This document shows positions 55,699-64,000 of a stretch of 64,000 nucleotides of DNA, one piece after another. Position numbers and translations under genes: made by a program. Source of the DNA: Dryomyza anilis (lineage: Eukaryota > Arthropoda > Insecta > Diptera > Dryomyzidae); the NCBI GenBank assembly GCA_951804985.1, contig OX638131.1, positions 37,231,544 to 37,295,543 on the forward strand, written 5' to 3'. The notes beneath the pieces were generated by a model. That model was not told where the DNA came from, searched no databases, and saw only the letters and a program-made list of their open reading frames with translations. The stretch's first letter is position 1; every line of letters begins with the position of its first letter.

Positions 55699-56455
55699 TT
55701 AGGGTAAAGTGGGACACGTTTTGATATTATTCCAAAAAGGTATATTTGAATATTTTTTTATTTAATTTCTTTTGCAGGGTCTATTCCAAAAACTTGTTTA
55801 TGATCTAAATTTTTACATGAACAGAATACCATTTATATGCCTTTAAATTGATTTTATAGTAAATTTTTTAAAACAGTCCAATTTTGGACTTATTGAAAAA
55901 TATTAGGCTAAAGTGGGAAATTTCAAAATATTTACGAAAATGCAATTTCCAGAATACTATTTATATGGTTTTAAATTGATTTTTTAGCATTTTTTCAAAA
56001 CAGCTCAATTTCGGACATGTTGAAAAATATTAGGCTAAAGTGGGAAAATCAAAATATTTACCAAAATGACATTTCACTCTTTCTTTTTCATGTTTTGATT
56101 CTTTAATAATAAAATCAAATATATTAAGGTTAAAAAAAATAGTATAAAATCTTAACAAAAAAATGGTAATGCAAGAAAAAAAATATGAAGAAACAAAGTT
56201 TAAACTCATAAATATCTCAGTAGTTAAGAAAAAAACAAAAATAGGGTATTCTTTTTGCTCTTATTAAATGCTCGCTTCTTCGGCAGATCTTATCTCAGGT
56301 GAAGTCAAAATTTTGCTTTCATTAGTTTAGTCAATTATTTAATTGATAAAACCAATTAAATAATCATATTACACAATATTTTCAGTAAGAATACAATAAA
56401 CATTGCTTAAATTAAGTTTTCCACTTTACCCCAGAAAGAGTTTCCCACTTTAACC
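55699..56455. repeat. GGTAAAGTGGGA element with 128-bp internal tandem repeats
   Basis: TTAGGGTAAAGTGGGAC at 55699 is inverted as TTTTCCACTTTACCCC at about 56415. Between them, TTAGGCTAAAGTGGGAAA occurs at 55903 and 56031, and AGAATACNATTTATATG at 55823 and 55951, both with a 128-bp period. It is probably a MITE with internal duplication. Confidence 0.65.
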
Positions 56456-56981
56456 AAATATCGCAATTTAATCATAACTTAGTACCATTTAAGATATGTT
56501 AAATTATTTGCAAAAGATATAAAACATCTGATCATTTTAAACAACATTTCTAATTAAAAACGAAAAAAATTCACACTTTTTGGTAGCAAACTCTGAAAAA
56601 CTTGCAAAAATATATTTTTTTCACTTGATCTCGAAATGCAATAAAAAGGTATAAATTTAATTATAACCATGGATGCAAAATTAATGCCATATTAATAAGC
56701 ACTTGACAATTTCTATTTCTATTTTTCGAAGTACAAAAATAATTCCAAAAATTACAATTTTCCACATTATACTATGTTCCACTTTAATCCTACCTTTTAC
56801 AAGTATTTCTTACCAGAACAAAATACGAAATGTTATCTTTGCGACTATCGTTTTTCAAAAGTTATCTATTAAGCATCATATAGATATAACAGAAAGGTAA
56901 CTTTTTAAAGTAAACACATCGAGATAATACCCAAATAGTAGCACCTCTGAACTTCATACTTCAAAGTTGGCATTCGTTTTT

Positions 56982-57770
56982 TTATACTCTACACCTATGA
57001 GGCACAGGGTATATTAACTTTGTGCATACATTGTAACGCCCCTTAGGAAGCGTGTCCGGTATGGAAAAGTATATATATTCTTGATCAGCATCACTATCCG
57101 AGTCCGTTTAGCCATGTCCGTCTGTCTGTCTGTCCGTCTTGCTGTCTTGCTGTCCGAATACAGAATAACTTGAGAAATACTGATCAGAATGCGATGAAAT
57201 TTCGACTCAATATATTTTAGCCAAAAGTAGGAACTGAGTTTGAAAATGAGCCAAATCGGTCAACGGACACGCCCACCTCCCATACAAGTCACTTTTATAG
57301 AACTCTTTCGGAACTAATAACTCGAAAAGTATTCAAGGTATAGTTATAAAATTTAAAAAGTATTGTTAAAATTCACCTATAAATATGTGGTCCAAAAATA
57401 GGTGTGATCCGCCTACTTTTTTTTTTCATTATTTCCCGGGTTTTCATAGTGGAAATTTGATCCGGAAATTATTAAAATCAAATCTATGAAATATTAGCCT
57501 TTCAAAATTTTAAATATAGGCGTGGTCCGCCCAATTATGTTTTTCAATTTTTTTTTAGTTGTTTATACTTTTATATAATTTTTTTAATTTATGGGGATAG
57601 AAGACGTAAATTTCTGATTTATGAATAATATTCTGAGGGTGGGGAGGTTCAGCATAATTAAAAACTTTAAAATTAAGGTATGCAATTAAATATCCCTCAT
57701 TAATATCCCCACCAAAGGTGTAGGGTATTCCATAGTCGGGCCCGACCGACTATAAAAATCCGCCTCATGT
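56982..57770 (+). repeat. Interspersed repeat R, fullest copy
   Basis: It starts tatactctacacctatgagg, then GGGTATATTAACTTTGTGCA, GTCCGTCTGTCTGTCTGTCC, the AAATCGGTCAACGGACACGC block and the terminal GTAGGGTATTCCATAGTCGG. About 790 bp, non-coding. It is the best reference for this family. Confidence 0.75.
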
Positions 57771-58683
57771 GACCGAAGTTACCCATGTGACCTAACTTTC
57801 CCAACTCGTTTTTTGCTGCGTCATTGATAATAATTTGCTATCATATTTTACATGTGTATTGGTAGTTAAAAGGGTTAACTAAAAGCTGTATTTAAGCTAT
57901 CTTATCGGCTGTCTAGAGTACAACTTTCTGATGATGCCTTTTAATAGTTGACTTAAACAAAACTCTTTAGTTATCATTTCGAGAACTAAAAGTCAACAAA
58001 GAGGCGGACATACGTAAGTCTTTCCGCTACCTTTTTGATCATTTTTACGACAACATTCGGATATCGTTAACTTTTTAAAGTTAGCATAAAGTTAGGTTTT
58101 GGGCATCGCTTTTCTTCATATTTGTAAGATGATTCATTGGTATTTGATATACGTTTTTATCAATGCTATACGTTTTTATCAATATCAATTTTTGGGATTG
58201 TGAGGTTATAAGAGGTAAATATCTAATATGTGAATAATCTGACGGTGAGGGTATTCAGCATAATTAAGTACTTAAAAATGTAGTTATACAATTAATCATT
58301 CCCTGCAAGGTGCGGTAGTTCTTATTCTACTCCGATCAGTGTAGATCTACTCCATTTCATTTGTATTTTTTTTTTAAATTTACTCCTCTACTCCCGTATT
58401 ATCATTTTTCACTCCTTTCTCATAATTTTTTACTCCATTTGACTGAAATCTACTTTTTTTGCAAAAGTTTTACCTCCCCAAATAAAATGTGAATCATCAA
58501 ATTTACTCCTATATTTAATTTTCAACTACTTTTACATCAAATCAACTCTTATAAGCAATATTTTGAATTCTACTCCTTTTACTGCTTTCTACTCCCCAAA
58601 TTTTCCAAATCTACTCCATTTGCATTGGCGAAAGGTACGAACACTGGTATAAAGTATTCCATAGTCGGGCCCGACCGACTATA

Positions 58684-58795
58684 TAATGAAGAATAGCAAA
58701 TGTTTTTATTAAATTAGTGAATTTCATTGCTGGATTTATTAATGAATGCAATTAATATCGGTTGCTATATTTATGTCGATTATTTTTACTGTGCC
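58684..58795 (+). mobile_element. Foldback family C, right-arm fragment
   Basis: AATGAAGAATAGCAAATG through GTCGATTATTTTTACTGTG matches 24362-24475 almost base for base. It follows an R-type end (GTCGGGCCCGACCGACTATA). Confidence 0.75.
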
Positions 58796-58839
58796 GTTAG
58801 ATTTTGGCTTTGCTTTCAGTTTCTAACATTTACGAAATT

Positions 58840-59175
58840 ATAACCAGTATGCCATTATTTTCGATATCGTTACGAGATCAAGGTATGAAGAAGGAGAGCC
58901 ATAGAATATCTGACACTTTCTCATATCGATATCGAGCGTCAAATTGGATATCGATGTGTTTTGAAATCGGAATGATATCCAACAAAATAGTAATAAAGAT
59001 TGCTTTGCAAATATTGCAATTTCGAAGCGAAAAATATTTAATTATCGTATATCATCAAAGAAATATAATGTACCAGAAATGTTAAAAATTAGAATCGATA
59101 AAGTAACGAGATCGATCATTTTTATCGCAGTTATTCGCGAAAGCTTCGAGGAATCGGATGTCTCCGAGACATGGG
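58840..59175. repeat. GATATCG-rich repeat family E, copy 4
   Basis: It contains TTCGATATCGTTACGAGATC, ATCGATATCGAGCGTCAAAT and TCGAGGAATCGG..GAGACATGG, in the same order as 8945-9290. Confidence 0.6.
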
Positions 59176-59179
59176 TATT

Positions 59180-60810
59180 TCCGTATCTAGTCTTTCCAAA
59201 AATTTCAATATGACATGAAATTGAAAAATATTTTCTAAATAACTTTTTGGAAAATAGTCTAAATAATACTTCAATAACCATATTTTGTAAGAAATCAAAA
59301 CTATTCCGAACCACCGTACAACGTAGAAAATTAGTGCAGCATTTGCAACATGGGAAAAGTCGCAGCAATGCCATGAAAGAAGCATCTAGAATATCACATT
59401 ATATTAAAAAAATAAATATACAAAATACAACAGTAAGAAGCAACAAGTGCTGTGGCACAGAAAATGTATATTTTGCATTGAAAATGAGAGAAAACTTCCG
59501 AGCGACACATCTTCGCATCAGATCACATTTGATGCCATCACCGATGAATGTGGTGATAATCACAGTGCTGAGAACTGAGAACACACATAATACAGACAGA
59601 TACACGTGACGTGACGGTGACGGTGACGTGACCGCATGCAATCACGTTAGTAACAGTAAGAAACGGCAAGAATTAGTTGCAGTTGATGCGGAGCGATAAT
59701 GAAAAGCGGAAGCCCAATAACGAAAGACTTCGCACACAAACTCGGAAACTGCAATCAACTAGCTGCTTGCATGTCTTGTTATAAAAAACGAAAAAAATTA
59801 ATGTCTTTGGTAATTTTAAAGATAATCCAAGTATTTAACGTCGAGATGAATAAGGTTAATATTTATTTCTATGAGAAATGTTTTTCAAGTTATTCGAACT
59901 TTACAGCATACTTTTATTAATGTTAATGTCAATTTACTACCTATTGACGTATAGTATATGCACTTTTTTTATTATCAAATAATATTTATAGTGCTTTACT
60001 AATTTTACTGCCTCATAAAATTGTGCTTCGGCTTGTTCCAGGCATTAGTTGAGCAATTATCGGTGCCTTGAACTTCCTCAAACGGCAGCGCGGCTGATCT
60101 TGGACAGCATCTATGCTACGCTTAATCGCACACGAACACAAGGGAAATAAAAACGAAATAAAAATACAAAAAAAAGGAAGAAATTACGTTAACCGCCCAT
60201 GCGGCATGGCTCACGAGCGAATGCTGCGGTCAACAATAAAAAATGTTAAACACAAAGAAAAAATTATACAACCTAAGGTGCAAAGAAAAACAGGATTTTG
60301 GGGAAGACTGTGTTAGTCTATGAATGGTCGAAAATGTTGTTTAAAAAACACACACCAGAAAGTTTTTTACGGCCATGTTTCAGTTTCAACTCCCAATAAT
60401 TGATATTCGAAGTATCGATATTAAAAATCGTTTGAATGGAAAATTCAAAATTGCTCCCAATAAAATCTAAAACTGGTACATGTAAATGAAATATAAAAGT
60501 TTTAGTCGTTTTTTTGGAATTCTACAATTAATCGATTATTTACATTATTTGATTCATCAATTTCGATTAATCAATTAATCGAGATTCTGTTTTTTAAAGC
60601 AATATTTTCAAGTCTCTTACAAATATTTTCACATAAATATAAAATTAACATAATTATCGGAAGCAGTGATGCCAACTTATAATTTTATTATCCCCGATAT
60701 TTTTACCAAAATTCCCTAATATATTATAAAATTCCCCGTGAGAATAAATAGTGTTTTTACTATATTTTTTTAATAAAAATCGAAAAATTCCATAGAACAA
60801 ATACTACGCG
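59180..60810. other. Unassigned intergenic DNA with less AT-rich islands
   Basis: 59450-59760 and 60020-60320 are less AT-rich. 59604-59640 has tandem CGTGACGGTGACGGTGACGT. No frame shows a recognisable domain, so I make no gene call. Confidence 0.4.
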
Positions 60811-60814
60811 GAGG

Positions 60815-61036
60815 TACACCCAGAAAAAAATACTATATAAATAATAGTTTTTTACTATTAAAAATAGTCAATAGGATAAATTATTATTTTAATCGGAAAA
60901 TACCATTAAATACTAGAAAATACCATGACATTGCCATTGAGTTTATATGAAAAGATTTATTTTTTGTATACTATTGAATTAATATATATCCCATTGACCA
61001 ATTTTAATGGTATTTGAGCGAATTTTTTTCTGGGTT
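60815..61036 (+). mobile_element. MITE family M1, copy 3
   Basis: It starts tacacccagaaaaaaatact and ends tttttttctgggt. It is nearly identical to the next copy over its first 150 bp. Confidence 0.85.
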
Positions 61037-61183
61037 TAGTATACAGTTAATATGAAATTTTAAATATTTCTAAAATGTTGACTATAGACGAAATTACATC
61101 TAGTTTAAACTGAATTTAAATGTGACTGAAAAACTGGATCATATTAAACAAATGAATCGTAATAAACTTGGTTTAAATTAGTA

Positions 61184-61408
61184 CTGCACCCAGAAAAAAA
61201 TACTATATAAATAATAGTTTTTTACTATTAAAAATAGTCAATAGGATAAATTATTATTTTAATCGGAAAATACCATTAAATACTAGAAAATACCATGACA
61301 TTGCCATTGAGTTTATATGAGAAGATTTATTTTTTGTATACTATTAAATCAATAATTGTCCTATTGACCAATTTTAATGGGATTTGAGGGAATTTTTTTC
61401 TGGGTGTG
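61184..61408 (+). mobile_element. MITE family M1, copy 4
   Basis: It starts ctgcacccagaaaaaaatac and ends tttctgggtgtg. Only 147 bp separate it from copy 3, and both have the same orientation. Confidence 0.85.
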
Positions 61409-61429
61409 AAAATGGGAAATTTATGCAGG

Positions 61430-62030
61430 CAAAAAAAAAATCATCATAAATATTATGAATTTTTTCACCAAATATCAGATTCATTATATAGATACCACCG
61501 GCTATTAAATGACATATTGATGAATATATTTATTATATATACCTATGAAATTATGCGAACATAATAGTGATATTGATGAATTTGTTCATAATATGTATGA
61601 ATATATATTTTTTACGAATTTTCAAAAAAAAAAAAGTTTTTTTTAGAAAATAATTTGAAAAAAAGTGTTGTTTTAAAAATTGTATTTATAAAATAACAGA
61701 AAACAAATTTTCGATTTTTTATTTTGTATTTTATGTTCTTGTTCATTAACATGATGAAGCGTATTCTTCACAAAATGTTCATCATATTGAAGAACACTTT
61801 TTTGACAGTTACCAAGCGTTCATCATATTGAAGAACACTTTTTTGACAGTTACCAAGCGTTCATCATATTGAAGAACACTTTTTGACAGTTACCAAGCGT
61901 TCATCATATTTATGAACGCATTCATAACTTTGATGTCGTTAGTCATTAATATTATGAATGGTTCTTCAATACAATGAATCATAGTTTGAAGAACGGAATT
62001 CATCAATATGATGTACATCTGTTTTCTGTG
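61430..62030. mobile_element. Foldback-like element, family A, copy 2
   Basis: The right end (AACGGAATTCATCAATATGATG then TACATCTGTTTTCTGTG) is the inverse of the left end of the element at 21-998. The left part (TTTTTTCACCAAATATCAGATTC) matches the inverse of that element's right arm. It contains three tandem units of about 41 bp (GTTCATCATATTGAAGAACA..) at 61778-61900. Confidence 0.7.
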
Positions 62031-62241
62031 GTACATTCATTTCAGACGGTACATTCAAAAAATGATTAAGGGATTTTTGTTTAATTGAATTCATCTAGAT
62101 CTAGAAATCGTGTTTATTAAATTGTGTTTATTAGAATCTCACACATTTTCTACATTTTTAATAATTGGTATATAGAGGTATGTTCCAGTTTTCGATCGAA
62201 TCCAATTGTACCTGCAAAATTCTAAACAAATGATTTTCAAT

Positions 62242-62529
62242 TACAGTCCTGTATAGAACTTCGGCCGAGCTCTCTCACCATTTTGAGCTGTGCGTGTTAT
62301 ATTTGTACTCAAAGTGGTGGGACCTACAGTTTATTGCCGAATCCGAACGGCGGGTGAGAGCTTTTCATAGGCAATAGTTTTACTCTCGTAGGTTTGCCAT
62401 TTACTGACGAGAGGTAGCGCGGTATAGAAAAATGTTTCTATGAAAAGATGTTGTTAGCCCCAGTCCAGGCTTGAACCGGGGACCTTTCGGCTCGCAGTCC
62501 AACGCACTAACCACTGACCTACCGCGGTC
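62242..62529 (-). mobile_element. tRNA-derived SINE, copy 8
   Basis: Minus-strand copy with head (GACCGCGGTAGGTCAGTGG read downward from 62529) and full body. The 3' tail is lost after ACAGTCCTG. No clear direct repeat. Confidence 0.85.
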
Positions 62530-62819
62530 CCTATATTACAATCCCATATTACAATCCTGTAGAAAATGTAACTGTCCTAATTTGAAATTCCCCACCAAAA
62601 ATGGACCATTCCTCGATTATCCGCTAAGACTAAAAGTCTCCGCCAATTGGGGAATTCCCCTCCAGTTGGCATTAGTGATTGGAAGTATCGATTGAACTGA
62701 TTAGATGTATCGATACATTTTTGGCAGGCTCGGGGCAGTTTAGAAATATCAAAAGATTTCAAGCAGATAAACGCGGAGTTTTTAACAAAAGCTGCCTATT
62801 TTTTTTCCTAAAATATGCC

Positions 62820-63700
62820 TTAAAATTCCACAAAATTTGATTACATCCCGGGGAAAAATGTCTGGCATTTTTTTTTTTGGAATATTTCCAGCAAACCAAT
62901 GGATAATTGGAATGTTTTGGGAAGTGTGTAGCACACGAGAAAAAATTGTTGGTATTTTTCCGGAATATTTTGGGTATATTTCCGGGAAACAATAAATGGA
63001 ATATTTTATGGAATTTTAATGGCATTCACGACATATTTTGGGAATTGGCAGAAAACAGATATATTGGGATGTATACTCTATTAGCTGTCTGTTTGAAATT
63101 GGTCGAAAAAATGTTTCTTAACTGCCTCGACCCTGCCATAAATTTTGTCTTGGGCAGGTTGTATAATTTCGTGGAATATTAATGGGAGATTCGCGACATA
63201 TTTTTGGAACGAACAGAAAACAGATTGCTTGTGATTTATATGGGGATGCCATACGCTTCTCAATTTCGCCGAAAACATTCCCCAAATCTTCCAGAAAAAT
63301 ACACATACATTTTGTCGTAGAAGATTTTTATGGATTTTTCCCGGCATATTTTAGGAACGGGCAGAATAAAATAGTTTTTGATACAAACTTCGCCTTTGTC
63401 TGCTTAACATTGTCGAAAAAATGTTCTTAAACCAGTCGTACCAGTCAGAAATGTTGTCTAGAGATCCGAGGCAAAAATTCTGTAATTTATCGATAACTGA
63501 AAGATTATATGAAGCCGATTATCCAATTTATTTAAAATTTAAAGGCAGCAATATGGGAATGAAATAGGCGGCTTTTCATGTAAACTCCACCTTTGTCTGC
63601 TTGAAATCTTTCGATAAAATGTTACTAAACTATCTGGAGCATGCCATTTCTGAAATTCATTACAGCACCCTGATTTTTGGAACATTTTGTAAAAAATAGT
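62820..63700. repeat. Diverged tandem array, about 150-200 bp units
   Basis: CGACATATTTTGGGAATTGG (63.03 kb), CGACATATTTTTGGAACG (63.19 kb) and CGGCATATTTTAGGAACGG (63.34 kb) recur. So does GTCTGNTTGAAATTGGTCGAAAAAATGTT, in parts, at 63.08, 63.40 and 63.59 kb. Units are strongly diverged and irregular; the frames in this stretch share phrases because of the repeats. Confidence 0.6.
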
Positions 63701-64000
63701 AGAAATTTATAATTTTAAGTACCCGTTTGCCTAATTACGGTAGTGTACCACGTACGTTAATCAAGTGAAATTCCGAAATTTCTATACCTTACACTCATGA
63801 GGTGTAAGTGGGTGAATTTTATATATCCTATCAGGCTATGACTAATTCCCCATTTAGAAAAAAGCATCATGTTCAATTCTACTCTTCTGTCGCTTAGTTT
63901 TAACATCAGAATTTCAACTTTACTGTTTAATCCCAACTTCCTCTCAGACATATTTCCAAGAAAATAACCATCTGCTGCGGTCACCGCAAAAATCATCTGA

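Noticed and set aside
59247..59609. 120-residue frame as a gene
   Set aside because: No domain, no splice or promoter context, and the first part overlaps AT-rich spacer; composition alone does not support a protein.

Overview
This window is AT-rich eukaryotic DNA from an insect, most likely a cyclorrhaphan fly. The reasons are short phase-conserved introns beside very long repeat-filled ones, a fly-type antimicrobial peptide gene with NF-kB and GATA sites, a Rhomboid-type protease, and dense dipteran transposon debris. I did not identify the species; a tephritid or another non-Drosophila fly would fit.

Only three protein-coding genes have good support. (1) At 17.4-17.9 kb (+) is a single-exon 114-residue secreted peptide of the attacin/diptericin type, with a complete inducible promoter (kB-like sites, GATA sites, TATA, initiator) and a poly(A) signal. 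(2) At 21.8-28.3 kb (+) is a four-exon rhomboid intramembrane serine protease of 281 residues. All introns are phase 0 and the catalytic Ser and His motifs are present. (3) At 54.5-36.0 kb (-) is a five-exon secreted protein of 1357 residues. It has a signal peptide, three complete VWC modules, a long Thr/Pro-rich mucin-like region, and a half VWC module at the C-terminus. All four of its introns are phase 1, and the last one is a GC-AG intron. Its first intron is about 14.3 kb and full of repeats.

The rest is mobile and repeated DNA. It holds eight copies of one tRNA-derived SINE (several with target-site duplications) and at least five foldback or palindromic families. Two Helitron-type elements carry a 15-bp minisatellite, and one of them sits inside a foldback. 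There is a 2.96-kb hAT element with an 8-bp duplication, a 363-bp hAT-type MITE, a decayed Tc1/mariner element with intact inverted repeats, and two decayed non-LTR retrotransposons (one RT fragment, one RNase H fragment). Several MITE families and diverged tandem arrays fill in between.

Layout: 0-17 kb is repeats, foldbacks and Helitrons; 17.4-18 kb the antimicrobial peptide gene; 18-21.5 kb a LINE remnant, SINE and tandem arrays; 21.5-28.7 kb the rhomboid gene with foldbacks in its introns; 29-35.7 kb SINE, palindrome and hAT elements; 35.9-54.8 kb the VWC/mucin gene; 55-64 kb tandem arrays, MITEs, foldbacks and a SINE.

Nothing suggests that the three genes act in one pathway. The most interesting items are a short acidic LLLG-type motif repeated four times in the VWC/mucin protein, the short six-segment rhomboid with large hairpins in its introns, the nested foldback/Helitron/SINE structures, and a terminal motif shared by several non-autonomous DNA-element families.
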